Positions 43,880-56,479 of a stretch of 64,000 bases of DNA are shown in pieces. A program made the position numbers and the translations under genes. The notes beneath the pieces were generated by a model. That model was not told the DNA's origin. It was given only the letters and a program-made list of their open reading frames with translations, and did no database searches. This stretch comes from Collybia mongolica (Eukaryota; Basidiomycota; Agaricomycetes; Agaricales; Clitocybaceae), in assembly GCA_013420905.1 (NCBI GenBank), contig JAAXNY010000021.1, positions 1-64,000 of the forward strand. Reading direction: 5' to 3'. How positions within the stretch are numbered: the first letter of the stretch is position 1; the number at the start of each line of letters is the position of its first letter.

Positions 43880-44890
43880 GTTCTTTATCAACCCAGGTTT
43901 CAGGCAAAAGTTGATTCATTCATTCATATTTCAACACTGTGGGAAACTATTTCCATAATGGGATTCTTCTTCTCTTGTGGCTTTTTATAGCATTTCTCCA
44001 CAAATACAAAGTATTCTGACATAATTTGCATGTATTTGGGATGCTTACATAATGCTTTTGATGATGCCATCAAAATTATGCATATCTAATATTTCAAAGC
44101 ATTGCATTTCAAAATTTATTTTGTGTTTTTCTCCATAACCAGTAAAGCTATTCACTTTGTTTTTATATATTTGGAATGTACAAACATGGCTCTACAATTT
44201 CCTTGTTGAGCATATTTTTCCCACAGTCTATTTTGAGCAAAATATGAGAAATGTCCAGATTCAGCTAGTTTTGAAGGTCTGTGTATTATGTCAGGGGTGA
44301 ACAAACATCTTATAACAACAATGACCCTGACCGAATATGACCCTTGTGGGAAATTACATACACTAAACATTGGAATAATCAACAACTACTACTATATTTA
44401 CCTGAAATACAAATAAGATTGATTTCTCTATTTAATGATACATGTCACATGATCTATTCCACCACATAAGTATGCCAAATACATGACAACAATCTGAATG
44501 CTTATTTAGTGTCTATGATCCTGGGAAAAGTTAGTTCTGATGGTTTTTGTGTTTTCTCCATAACCAGGCAAGCTATGGTATTGGGTTTTGTGCACAAACA
44601 TTGCTTGTTTACTTGGTAACATTCTCCCATGGTCACATGACCTCTGTAAACTATCATCTACATTTTTTCTAGTCATTTACAACTTCCTGAATGTGGAATG
44701 GACTTATTTCTCCTAAGAAAAGAAATAAAAAATGAGTACCTGCAACACAGTGTGTTGGCCCACTCCACCCAAGTAGGCATTTGGATCAATATTACTTCTT
44801 TAGTGATTTAACTTTTTGGTATATTCTTTATTTATTAATTGTCTTAAAATTTAAACAATTAGTTTAAGTTTCACAATTGGGTAGTCCAAT
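43880..44890. other. AT-rich insertion or unmatched part of right palindrome arm
   Basis: It has no counterpart in the left arm. It contains diverged copies of the ttcccaca / ctccataaccag motif (for example 44130-44235 and 44555-44640). The segment 44159-44236 resembles 46008-46085. No gene seen. Confidence 0.45.
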
Positions 44891-46642
44891 CTATGAATAG
44901 GTACATTAGATAAATACTGTGGGTGTACCAGAAGTCTATATCAGCCTACTAGAGCTGTGCAAATAGTACAGGGGTAAAGTATTAGTAAGAAGTAAACTAA
45001 TATTTGTAAAAGGAATAAAAACATATCAGGTAGATAGAATTACACCAAGGTAGTCTCAAGGTATACAGCAGCATATAGGTGCATATACAATAGAACAAGG
45101 TATATCTGAGCAACTAGATGTGGGGCACATATGCACTCACCTTACACACATCTGGTTTGGGCACAGGGGTGATTGGCACTACTTGGTCTAGACAGCACAT
45201 CCAGGGATACACACCCAGCCACCAGGTGATGGTTCTACCATATGGAATACACCACTGCGCCACCCATGTCCACCATGCTAGCTGCTCACTAGCAGATGTG
45301 GGCAGGCAGTCACTGATAATGTGGCAGGTGCCTCTGTGGTTCTTGCTGCAGCTCTTATTGCTTGTGATTGGGCAGCTGCCATTATCACTGAGAGGGGTAG
45401 GTACAAGAGAGGGTGGTGGTATCCATGGCAGTGGGACCTGGCATTGTATTTGGCAGTATTGTGCACAATTATATGGCAGGGAGGTGATGGGTGGGGCAGC
45501 TGGGGATGTAGTGGTGGAGGTTGACAACAAGGCTGACAGGTGACGTAGTACCTATTAACAATATTCAGCCATTGCCAGTAATGGCCAAGAGTAGGCAGCA
45601 GGGGTCATTATAAAAACAAGCACCTTGGACTGACAAGCTCATATTACCAAATGGTTAATCTGCATGCTTTATGCACATGACATATAACCTTGAGGCCTTG
45701 TATTTGACTCTCCAAAATATTGCATTTTTGTGCATTAAATAAGCAATGGTAACTATAATTAAATAAGCAATCTGGACAGTCTGCATAGACTTCATGAGGA
45801 GTTGTTCCAAGCTGGGTCTGAGCATCCAAGTAACAGCATGGATTTATGGACTTAGCTTTGACTTGGCTCAGATGCAGACTGCCAATTAAGCAGGGCTCCC
45901 TGCCAAACAGGGTCTGAGCTCAGTCTGCAGACATCTGCATTTGTCTGTGTGGTCTGTGTGGCTCATGTGGCTCAGTGTAGAGTCCCCAGGGAAGCTACTG
46001 ATTTGGTTGTATATTTGGAATATACAAATATGGATCTACATTTTCAAGTTTGTTAATTTTTTTCACACAGTCCATCTCTGAGAGTCTGAGTCCCCACTTT
46101 ACCAGCTGACTTATTTTTAAGGAAAATGCCTAGATATATATTGTTACCTTTTATTGGTGGATATTTGTATAGGATCTATAAACACCAACTTCTATTGGCA
46201 ATTCCAACAGGATCACTATTGCACAGATTGCATAGCCTTGCTGTTATATCTATCATCCTGACATGCATTGCCTTAACCCCTTGATAGATAGTAGTTTTTT
46301 TTTTTTTTTTTTTGGTTCAACATTTTATATACCAACTGTACATAATACATGTGCTGGTCACTACAAGTAGTAATTGGGAAAGGGTGGAGAGAGGGGCGGG
46401 AGACAAAGCGCTGCAGGGCTAGGGTGCTCGCCCGACCAGGGTCAGACTAGTGAATGGAGCCAGAGCTCGTTGTACACAGGCCGGAAGGGCCAATCTACGC
46501 CAGGGGGTGGGCCCCCTGCTGCAGCGCTCCGCAGCAGGTGGTGGCTTCAAGTCCACCGATTATCCAGGTTCGCATGTTCTGGCAGGGAGCACCCTATAGC
46601 CGTCACTTAGAACACTGAGTACCTCCCCTAGCCTGTTTAGGA

Positions 46643-49600
46643 CTAGGGAACATCGAACACAAAAGTGTTTTTGTTCTCCGAGAGGAATTCAACCAGCCAC
46701 GCATAGCGCAGCTGGCGGCTGGGCTTGTCTTCCCATCCGTGTTGTGGACAGTCAAATAGGACGTGTTGTACGGTTTCCAAGGGAGCACCGCACCTACAGG
46801 AGACAGATTCTTCCTTGAAGAATTGCGATCGGAACGCCCCAATTGGAGCGTGTCCAGTGATGCATCGCACCAAGCGGGCAGTCAGAGCATGGCTGTGACC
46901 AGTCTTGCGCATCCACGGCCCATTGTTTACATGGGTCGGAGTGAGCGGGGTGTCCTTTTTCGCATAGAGCGTCAGGAAATTGGAGCCACAGTACTTCTTG
47001 GATTGGAAGAGAGACTTCCAGCCATCAAGCATGCGTGTAACTGCTTCGCGCCGTGCAAAGTCAGCAGATATAACCGGCGCTCCACCTGCCTCAACACGAG
47101 TTGAGATGGCGCTGATGTGTGCCAGTTGGTGGTCTTCAATCTCCACACCACTTGTAATATGGTGGAGGTGAATCTTGTGGATGGCGCGGAGCTGCAGCCA
47201 AGGCAGCAGCACATCACACACTTTGAGGGCTGATGCTTGACCTGAGTGGTGCGACGCATTGAGGGAACGCCTGAGGGCATTGATGGAGTCGGAGAAGATA
47301 TGGACATCATGGATGTCCTCTAGTCCAATGTCAGCTGCCTGTTGGGCACCTTCCGCAATCGCTTGCAGCTCGGCGTCATCAGACGTAGATAGGCTGGTAG
47401 CAAACCAGTCCTCATATAAATCTCCATCGTGCCAGACGCGGTACACCGCAACTGACTGCATGGGAGGAGGGGGGGTGGATGCATCAGTGATAATGCAGAT
47501 GCTCCATGGGGAATGAGGGGCCTCATCAACAGCGCTCTTCAGCGATGTGGTGCGGTCTTTCATGAATTCCTCGCGGTGATCACTGCCCTTAGGTGGGGGG
47601 GTGACAATGTCGTAGACAATGCGACCAGGGAACAGGTCCTTGGGGCGCATGCCTGGTTGGTTGAGTGGGTGGACAGGGTCCAGATCCAGGGAAGAGAGGC
47701 CAAGGTTAGACCAGGCCTCTATGATGGGCGATACTAGTTTACCAAGCCTACGGCTTGGGTTGCGGGCATTGAGGGTCTCGACAGAGAATTTGTGGTTCCC
47801 ATCGATGAGGCGTCGAAAGGTGTGTGAGGCCTGGAGTGCATGGGAGCGGACATGACTCCTTTCCACCAGCTTTCTGACATGGAGGTGGATAGGGGGTATG
47901 CCTGCGAGGGTCTCGCCAGCCCCGTTTGGGGATGTCTTGAAGGCGCCAGTGATCCAAAGGCACACTCGTCTTTGCATCTTCCGGAGGTTATCGAGAGGGC
48001 CTGCCATGTGGGCCCCTTCGTACATCCAAAGCCTGCTCCCATATGTAGCGATGGGAAGAACACAGGCTCAGTATAGCATTCGTTTGTGCTTGGGCCTAAG
48101 TCCGCGCACCAAGTTGCCAAGGGAGAGCATAGCCTTTACAGAGGTGAGGGCTTTGTTCATGTATCGTTTGACGTGCTCTCTGAATGTGAGGGGACGGTCA
48201 AAGAAGAATCCGAGGTAGTGCCAAATGGTGCCAGGGCGGAGGGGGGTGTCCCCAGTATATGGGGCATAGCCAAGGTCAATGTCAGGGTTGATATCGCCAT
48301 GTTTTTGAGAGAAGTGGAATCCCTCTGACTTGCTGTGTTCAAGAACCAAACCCATAGCCTGGGTGAGCTCAAATACGACTTTGTAGGCCCCTTTGAGCTT
48401 AACAAGGTTCTGTTCAAATGTGTCCGACTGCACTATAATGGTGCCATCGTCCACATAGGAAACTAGTGAAGCTATGCGGACCCTCCATTCAAAGTCCTTG
48501 AGGAGGGGTGCGAGGCATAGGGCAGAGAGGATGGGGGACATGGCGGAGCCCTGTCCCAGACCCACGCTGGATGGGAAGAGCAGGGACACTTCGTCGTCCC
48601 ACGCATATCTAGTATGACGATCAACGAGGTATGACCTGAAGAACGCAACCACTTCTGGTGTGAATCCCTGTCTCTCGAGGATGTGTAAGAGGACCTCGTG
48701 GTTTATGGATGGGAAGAACTGAGCTAGGTCGAAAGCAACAACGCTCGTCTTGAGTTTGGCACGCCATCCTGAGCAGACAACGTGTGTGAGAAAGCAGCCA
48801 GCATCCTCGGTGGAGTTCTGACGGACTCCTCCGAACTAATTGGGGTGAAGTACACCATGTTGAGCAGCTTCAAACTGCATCCTGGTGGACAACATTTTCT
48901 CTAGAAGTTTGCCCAGTGTGTTCAGTAGAACTATTGGGCGAAACAACTTGGGAGTGTCATACGATGGTTTACCCGGCTTGGGTATGACCACCGTAATGGA
49001 TGCTTTAAACTCGGCAGGCCAATGGCCTGACGAGAGGCAAGCGTTTGCAAGCCACAAGAGTAGTTTGCTGCACAGGTCATCTTGGATGATCCGTTTAAGG
49101 TGACGCCATGAGATGTGATCTGGCCCAGGGGCGGATCAATTCGAGGTGCCTGAAAGGGCATCTGACATCTCAGCAGCAGAGTAGGGGACCCACACCCGCG
49201 TTGTGGGTGAGGTCCAAGCGTTGCCCAGCTTGTCAAGGTCAATTGGCCTATCAATAGCTGAGTTGAAGGTGGAGTGCAATGCGTTCCATAGCGACTCTGT
49301 GGTGCTGCATGGCACGCCTTGGTACAAGATAGCCTTGACCAGGGGTGTCTTGCGTGGGCCTACCCAGTCCATGAGATCCCATGGTCTGAGGTTAGTATTA
49401 GCAATTTTGTCGATGCGTTCATCAAAGTGCTTTCGTTTCGCTCTATGCATGGCAGCCTTGAAGGCCTTCCAGTCCTCTGGGAGATCAGAGCTCATGGCCT
49501 CAGACCTTGTCCGGGCGCAGTCCGAGTCCCACCAAGACTTAGACCAGGCGCAAGCCCGGTTAGTCTTAGCGTGATGGGACCACGCCGTTTCAAAGCCCTT

Positions 49601-50497
49601 AGCTATCGCCTGAGCAACTAGTTGAGTTTGTTCTGCTGATGAGACATCAGGGATTTGGATGAGCCTGAGAAGTGAACACACTTCCGTGAGGAAAGCGGTC
49701 TCTTCTTTGGAGTCAATTTTGATTGACATCTTCCCTTTGGGGAACTCAACCCTAAGGGGGATGTCTAGGAGTAGAGGAAAGTGATCAGGTTCACCCTTAT
49801 CACCTATCGTCAGGTCGGCTGTGTAACCCCGGAATGCCAGGACAAACACAAGGTCAAGGACCGAGCCACACAGGGCCGAATTATACAGCCGATGCATGAC
49901 CCGCCCCGAGGGGGGGGCAATCCACTCAAGGCTGAGGGCGGCTGCGCACTCCATGAGCCTGTTGGCCATGGGGTGCTCATGATTGAGGGTAGCATCCCAA
50001 TGCACTGAGGGGCAATTAAAATCACCCCCCATATAGCTAACATCGGGGAACTCATCCAGGTGGTCTTCGAGGAATCGGACTGCTGATCCATTCTCATCTG
50101 AGTAGACATTCATCAAATGCACTGGGCCAAGGTGCCCTCAAACAGTGATGAGCATGACGTCGCGGTGGTTAACGACGTCCAATCGGAGCTTAGGTTTCAC
50201 TGAGCGGATAGCTCGGTTGACATAGGCCATGACGTGCGGCCGATCTTCGGCAGCGTCAAACCCTTTGGGGAACATGGGAATCCAGTCTGGGTGGACGGGG
50301 GGTCCCCTGATGGGGACCCCGTCTTTTTCGGTCAAGGAGGCTGTATACCATACAGTGGCCCATGGCGGCTCCTGCAGGAAGAGAATGTCAGTGACGTCCT
50401 TGTGGCGTTCTAACAGGTCAACTGTCCAGTGTCGTTTGCGCCCGACATTTTGGCAGTAGGTTCTGAGCGTATTTACATTACAAGTTGTACTAGACAT
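46643..50497 (-). pseudogene. LINE ORF2: endonuclease, reverse transcriptase, RNase H with in-frame stops
   Basis: One frame of ~1285 codons without frameshift, broken by stops at 50138-50140 (TGA), 49136-49138 (TGA), 48836-48838 (TAG) and 48068-48070 (TGA). In order: APE endonuclease (TYCQNVG, FLQEPPW, GGDFNCPSVHWD, GEPDHFPLLL), RT (FDLAQFFPSINH, GLGQGSAMSPILSALCLAPL, SYVDDGTII), then RNase H (IITDAS, DAELQAIAEG, HIFSDS), then a C-terminal Cys/His segment (CRCGAPLETVQHVLFDCPQH). Catalytic residues are retained. In the other LINE copy the TAG position is CAG and the 49136 position is CAA. It would nick DNA and prime reverse transcription at the target; with these stops it is inactive unless they are read through. 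Confidence 0.92.
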
Positions 50498-50643
50498 TAA
50501 TCAAGTAACTTTTTGTTGAAACGCTCGAGTACCCTCCCTGCGTCCTCGGAGTCTGTCTCCTGTAATGGTGGGGAAGGGGGTATTAGCAGATGGTGCGAAG
50601 CGTAAGAGCTCGTCACCTACCTTCTGGGCAGTGTACTTGGCCG

Positions 50644-52349
50644 CTAGCCACTTGGCGTCATAGCGGTGTTTCCAAAAGGAAACTTCCTGTCGTCAGACTC
50701 ATGGGCAAGGCCACAGTTGACGCATCGGGAGGCGTGGGGGCACTTATGACCTGCCGGTGTTGCAAGTCTCAGTGGGGTGGCCTTGGGGGTGGCCTTGCAG
50801 CACGCCACTAGGTCGTGGTGATTGCGGGTGTCGTGAGGTCCACTGCAATAGGAGCACAGTTGAGCTCTGAAGGGACAGACCTCCTTGCGGTGGCCAAACC
50901 TCCAGCACTTTGTGCAGATAGGGACCCCTATTTGCTTGTCAGCAGGCAGGATGGTCAAAGACTGGGACCCGAGCATGAAGCTCTTGTTCTGAAGGCTGCG
51001 GGGGTGGGTGCCTCCACGAGAATCATAAATGTCAAAGAACACAGTGCATGAGTCTGACGTTTTGGAGTTTCTGACCACGTGGGGGAGCGCCCCTTGGTAC
51101 AGATGGATCGCACCTTTCCATTTGCAGGTTTCAAGGATAGTCTTGACCTCCAATGGAGTGATGGGAATGGGCTTCCCAGTTTTGTCATATGTGACGGTCG
51201 TACCAAAGAAGGGAAAGTTGGGGATGCGGAGGAAGGTCTTGGAGGACCCGACCTCAACCCGTGTCTCTGTATCAGCCCCTCAAGCCTCCTTCGCCTTGGC
51301 GTCGAAGAACTGGTAGAGGACCTGGAGATCGTCTTCGGAAGGCACAGAGTCCATGACGAGGGACAAACCCCCAAGATGGTTCTGTGTTTCCACGACGGCA
51401 TGGATGGTTTGGCAATTAGAACCAAGAGTACTGTTGATCGTTGGTATAATGGGAGCATCGTCCCAGTACACTGGCGGAGAATAGAAAACCACAACTTCTT
51501 TCCGCGAGGAGCCGTGGGTGGTGGAACGCTTCATGTTGGCGCAAGCTTGTTCAGCGTTTGTGCGGGAGATGGCAGCCCCGCCCGCAACAATCTGTTGCGC
51601 TTGGACGATGGATGCATTGGGAGCCAAGGGGAACGACTTGGCCATTTGGACTAGTCCCTCCGCCGTGGCAGCGGCGCCCTTTCTCCTCTTGGAAGGGGGA
51701 GGTTGGGGGAGAGAGGCAGCAGCAGCTGCCGTAGATGCAAACGAGGCTGGGGTCGGCCTAGGGGGGGGAGGCGGAGGCCGTCTGGGTGACCGAGCTGGGA
51801 TGAGCTTCCTTTGGGGCCTGCGGAGACCTGCAGGGTCAGAGGTAGCATTGGACGAATGGGGGGGGCGCTGCCCTGATCCAGGGGGACCGTACTTAGGGGC
51901 GGGGGGAGCATCAGGGGGAGCTGGCTCCGAAGGCTGTCAATGACCTGTTGTAGGGCGGCGACTTGAGAGGTCCCATTGGCAACATGCCGGATGAGGCCGA
52001 TTTTGGAGGCCGAGTATACGACCTGGAGGAGCTCAGTGGCAAAGGTGTCAGTGAGGTGTGCAGGGACGCGATATCCCTTTTCAGTCCAGAGGTTCATAAG
52101 CTCTGTTGTGTTGTGGAGCAATGAGGTAGCTGCCTGGATGTCCACCTCCGCCGATTCTTTCAAACCGGTTGGGAGGAAGGCATCAGCAGGGTCGTCAAAG
52201 CTCTCCTGGAAGGAGTTCATCTCCACCCCCTCCAAGGTTTCCTCTCGGTCCTGGGGGGGTGGGGCTGGGGCTTTGCCTTTGGCGGACGACAGTGTAATGG
52301 TGTCGTCGTCTGCCGCAGTGTCCATCGGAGTGGAGGAATCTGCCTCCAA
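50644..52349 (-). pseudogene. LINE ORF1 with zinc knuckles, broken
   Basis: The N-terminal part (52349 down to about 51900) is helical and acidic (SFQESFDDPADAFLP, IDSLRSQ). A frameshift lies between about 51960 and 51650. The rest of the frame (51645-50644) continues in another phase and has one TGA at 51280-51282. Near the C-terminus are three cysteine-rich knuckles: CTKCWRFGHRKEVC, CSYCSGPHDTRNHHDLVAC, and C...CVNCGLAHESDDRKF. These are expected to bind element RNA. It precedes ORF2 by about 150 bp, as in LINEs with a separate ORF1. Confidence 0.85.
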
Positions 52350-52386
52350 TGCAGGTGCAGGCGTGGGTGGTCGAAAGAAGACCCGT

Positions 52387-53605
52387 TGAAAGGGGGCTCC
52401 TGGGCTATAAGTGCGCTGATGCTATGTAATGTAATCCTTCACACACACACACACCAAACCTAACAATCAACACACGAACAGTAGGAATCGCCTGTTTTGA
52501 GTTCGGGTTCAAGTGCTTAGAAGCACTAAGCTTTGAATAGTACTAGCCAAAGCCCTTTCCAATGATCTCTCGACGGGTTCGATTTAGACAAAAGCTTCAA
52601 CACAGGTTCAAAAACCTGCTAGGTATATTTATAATATCTCTCGATCCAATAGACTGAGTACCAAGTGTACGTTCAATTATTAGTGATCCCAAGCGGATCT
52701 ATAAGTCCAAGCGACTTATCAAACAATACAGTGCCAAGTGCACTAAGGCCAAGTGCCTAGTAATTCCAACGGACAATATGGTACTAAGTTCCAAGTGAAC
52801 TAAGTTTCTTTAATTCTGTGGTTCTCCAATCAATTCCAATCAAGACACGTTGAAGCAATCTGATCCTTAATTCGGGCACGCAATAGTGTTTTAACAAATG
52901 TGATTTTGTATACTCTATAGTTGCGCGAAGTGGGGGCAAGATTCCTTACCTTAGCGCTACTCATCTACAGTCTATTTATAATGTACAAACTAAATATCAT
53001 ACGGAATTGTAAATTTTACACGGAACCACGCTCCCGTGCGCCAAGGATCTGTATTCAATACCGACGCGTCTACTACAGCTTGGCGCGCGCGCCACGCGTG
53101 CCAATTATGTCGTTTACTGGTTACTTATCAAATATTGAAAGAGCGGGCTAAACTCTTATCAAGTCCCGACCGTGCGCTTTGTTATTTAAAACAGCGCGGC
53201 ACTGTCGTTTACTCCCCCTGATTGTCCCAGTTGTTATTCACGGTGTCCCGTCGCTTCCGGTAGTTAACACCAAGTACCCCTGACTAGGATCGGGTTGTGC
53301 AAGTCCCGAATTTACAATTACTTCTCCTATTAATGATGATCCCCGGACTAATGATATCATACTACAACGGTTACTTATGAACTAAGACACCGAGGTTGTA
53401 ACCGGGCATGGTGAATAGGACTAATAATAGACCGTACTCATAGTCCTCTGTACTGATAGCGTATTATCCATTAGACTAGTTCACTCTGATTAGCCGTCTT
53501 GGAGCTCGACTCTAATCCTTTATTACCGCTTACTTGGTTATTAGAAATGACACTAATAGCCTTACTTGTCGACTTTATAAGTGCAAACAATTTCGGGCCC
53601 TATCA
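52387..53605 (-). mobile_element. Solo gypsy LTR (1219 bp) inside LINE 5' region
   Basis: Full-length copy of the LTR at 11097-12313, with TGAAAG...CTATCA ends and no internal gypsy sequence. It is flanked by ccgt (52383-52386 and 53606-53609), a 4-bp duplication. It most likely arose by recombination between the two LTRs of a full insertion. CpG content is mostly intact, so it is younger than the LINE's inactivation or less decayed. Confidence 0.92.
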
Positions 53606-53830
53606 CCGTTGTGCAATAGTAGGGAGGCCCGGTGGTTTTGAGGCGCATTCCGCCGATCGCTGGGATCGGCCGGGTGGATTGTCTTTGCCCATGTCAGAGG
53701 CACGGGGCTTGGTTGGTAGAGTGTTATTGGGGGTGATCTAGGGCAGCAGGGTGCGTAGAACGACAATGATGACTACAACGGTGGCTGTGCACGTTGTGGT
53801 AACAAGTCAAGAAGCGTGGATAGATAGTAG

Positions 53831-54480
53831 TTTACTCTGGACTAACATATCACAGTGTAATAGACTTGGATTGGATTCTCTACTCATGGTCAAGCCTCTA
53901 GTGCTCTATACTAATCCCTTCCCTGCATGGCTGTTCATATTGTGTATGCTGCTCCCTGCCTGAGCCTCTTGGCAACATAACCCCTTACAGGAGTACAACA
54001 AGTTTTGGCAAGCTCAAATGTGTGGTCATATTTGTTAGAATTGACCTGTATATATAGCTTAGCTTGGTATTGTTTTGCTTCTTTCATTGTTCTATTGTTC
54101 TATTGTTTATTGTACTCTACTATTGTTCCTACAGGTATATAGGTGTATAGTAGCTTGTCCTAGAGTCCCCAGTTTCTTACTCAGGACTCCAGCTCTAGGC
54201 TTCCACCTTTAACAATATTACATCTTCATGTTGTGCATCCATCAGGCCTTCCATGTTGTCAAGCTACTCCCTGTACCCTGCAATCTAATTCTAGGAGATG
54301 GTCTGACAAGCATTCCAGAACCAAACTTATCGACAACAAAAAGTAATATGAAGTTGAAGAGATTCTGAATAGCTAGTTCTATTGCAACAAGCTGGTTCAA
54401 GAAATATAAAGAAAAGTTAATCAAAAAAGACATAAGGACTTGTATCTGCCAGTAATGGCCCTCTACCTCAAGTAATCTAT
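53831..54480 (+). repeat. Repeat X, right part of LINE target
   Basis: Together with 46045-46282 this is the sequence the LINE entered. It matches the reverse complement of 56480-57430 (for example ctctggactaacatatcaca and cctgcatggttgttcata with small changes). It is interrupted by the short LTR at 54033-54214. Confidence 0.85.
54033..54214. mobile_element. Solo short LTR (182 bp), TRIM-like
   Basis: It begins TGTTAGAATTGACC and ends CACCTTTAACA. It is flanked by atatt at 54028-54032 and 54215-54219. The inverted copy of X at about 56735-56745 has the empty site (ggtcatattacatcttc). A TATA-like tgtatatatagc lies 15 bp in. TG...CA ends, a 5-bp duplication and small size fit a Copia or TRIM solo LTR. 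Confidence 0.85.
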
Positions 54481-56479
54481 AATGGGCCATCAGAGTGGAG
54501 CTGTACACTAAGTTTCTCTCCAGGTCATTTTACAGGTCTAGACTGAGGATACCTGCAGTCCAATGGTATTGTACTGTACCATGTCTGAACCTCCCAATGC
54601 CTTAAAGGTTTGCCTTTGCTTGTCAGGGCATGGTCCCCTCCCTTCACATTGGTACCCCATTCCACTCCCCCCCTGGTATTTTCAGGTTGCCCTGGAAACC
54701 CATTACTTCCCCCCTGGTGTCAAAGATAAATGTCCAAACTAAATGAACAACCCATACCTCAAACCTGCTCCCCCTCCCCTGAAACCCCCTATTACTTGCC
54801 CCCCTGTTCCACACCACTCTCCCAAAACAATGACTCCCCTCCAAACTGAGGCTGCCAAATCCCACCATGGATGATAAACTGACATTCTTCCCAAGAGGTG
54901 TGCTCTGTGCAGGGACAGTAGCTGATTGGGGGCCAGACCCCTTCCTCCTTTTGTATTTGGGTGTAGTGGTTAAGCGAGTACAAATGAATTCGTCAAAAAT
55001 GTTGGCAGTGACGCTCCCTAAGGATCTGCGCTAAGCAGAGTACAAGAGTTGTGGTGTCCTCATGTGGCCTGGTAGTTGATGAGTGGATGTGAATGGATTA
55101 GAGAAGCCCCCAGTACAGGCAAAATGGAGAGGACCCTGCAGATAGTCAGGATCGGCTCCAATAAGTTAAAAATTTAGATATTGTATAAAAGGATAGTGGC
55201 CCAGGCCAATAAAGTGGTCTGATGAAAGGTGATCTCGATTAGGGATAAGGTGTTAGGTAGTTTAGAGATGACCTAGTGCAGGAGGGATGAATTCCCATGG
55301 TCGGATGGTGGTGGTAAAAGATCAAGAAGCGTTGACTTGATATTCATTTATAACATGCTTGTAGTGACAGAGCTGCTTTTAATTATGATATTTGAAGGCA
55401 TACAAGCAAATACAAATAAATATAAACATACACATTGGGTACCCCTTCACCATATCTAGTAGTAGCAATTTAAATTACATCCATAGGCCTTGTCATTGTT
55501 GAGATTTGCAATGTTTTCTATTGTGGGAAAAGTTTGACCCAAGGTGGAACAAGCCTCTTGTAATCATGCTTATGTTTGTCAACTATGCTATTAACTCTAA
55601 ACATAAGCATGATTATGCAGTGGATAGCTATTATTTAATTCCTGAGATATCCCAAGAAAAAGACCAATTAACTTGAAATTATAGTATTAAATACAGCACA
55701 TATTAGTAGTTGCTTTTTTTTTTTTCCTTGGAATCTGTGTATTGGTATGGCCCATATGGTGTCCAATAATTGTTCTTGCACAACTACCCCGATTTTGCAA
55801 AATGTCTATCACCTTGAATTAAAATACATATGGGTTGAAGTACAGATTAAACAGGGTGGTTTTCTGTTCAAAAGTACACAGCTTGAGTTGCCACAGATAC
55901 ACACCTGTGTAAACTGCTTGATTATTTTACACAACTTCCAAAAGTTGATTCACACAACTGGAATTTATGCAGGTTTAAAGGTTGCACCAGTCTGCATTTT
56001 TTACACAGATTCATTTTATCTGCACAGGTTGACCTGATATGAAACACCCAAGTCAATGGAGATGGAAAGATCATGAGAGGTATATTGTCATATTTCAAAC
56101 ATATTAGGTGTATATTATGGGATATCCTATATTTATTTAGTACCAGTAAGTGGATCAAGCTTACTCAACAGATAGCCAACTTCATCCATCCACCACCCAC
56201 CTTGATCCAAGACTAATATTAATAAAAGAAGCACAACCAAGGTAAACAATGAAGGGAAGGTGTGCAACTGTATAATATGTGTCTCATATTTACTAAGGAT
56301 CAGGTTATGTCAGTTTGTGATAAGTGGAAGTAACATACATAATTCTTGTATGAGGTTGGAGCTAGGTGTGTATTTCTTCTATGCTGTGCAAATTGATTAC
56401 TAGACTAGCAAGTAAAACAATTTCATATTTTCCACTTGTGAAAAAAACACAGCTTTACCTTACAACTTGTGTAGATTAA
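54481..56479. other. Spacer between inverted X copies
   Basis: 54474-54550 matches the head of the SINE at 17303 in inverted orientation. 54600-54960 is C-rich and unrecognised. 54960-55332 has more CpG and is unrecognised. 55333-55720 is an inverted, diverged copy of the 40850-41400 block, with a broken hairpin. 55747-56037 has a short plus frame with no motif. Confidence 0.5.

Larger units (their letters stand above)
38205..46045. repeat. Large imperfect palindrome with nested insertions
   Basis: The left arm 38205-40533 matches the reverse complement of the right arm (about 41270-46045). Matching blocks include 38216-39340 with 46020-44890, 39785-40250 with 43870-43405, and 40250-40533 with about 41545-41260. 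The arms differ by substitutions and by insertions. The right arm carries the Tc1 element (41795-43401) and extra sequence at 43880-44890, while the left has unmatched sequence at 39340-39780. The centre (40534-41070) holds a SINE, a 205-bp repeat and a hairpin. No transposase of its own is visible. The arm ends do not show clear TIR or target duplication. Confidence 0.75.
46295..53818 (-). mobile_element. Nearly full-length Tad1-like LINE
   Basis: On the plus strand it begins with a 19-base T run (the poly(A) tail), followed by the 3' UTR, ORF2, ORF1 and 5' UTR. Flanking direct repeats, gatagatagtag (46283-46294 and 53819-53830, extendable by ttt), are its target duplication. The uninterrupted target exists in inverted orientation near 56935-56960. 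The net length is about 6.3 kb after removing a nested solo LTR (52387-53605). The domain order (zinc-knuckle ORF1; then endonuclease, RT and RNase H in ORF2) fits the fungal Tad1 group. Confidence 0.93.

Noticed and set aside
53790..55335. Similarity of gtggtaacaagtcaagaagcg (53793) and gtggtaaaagatcaagaagcg (55310) as two LINE 5' ends
   Set aside because: Only ~25 bp match, and the sequence inward from each does not match.
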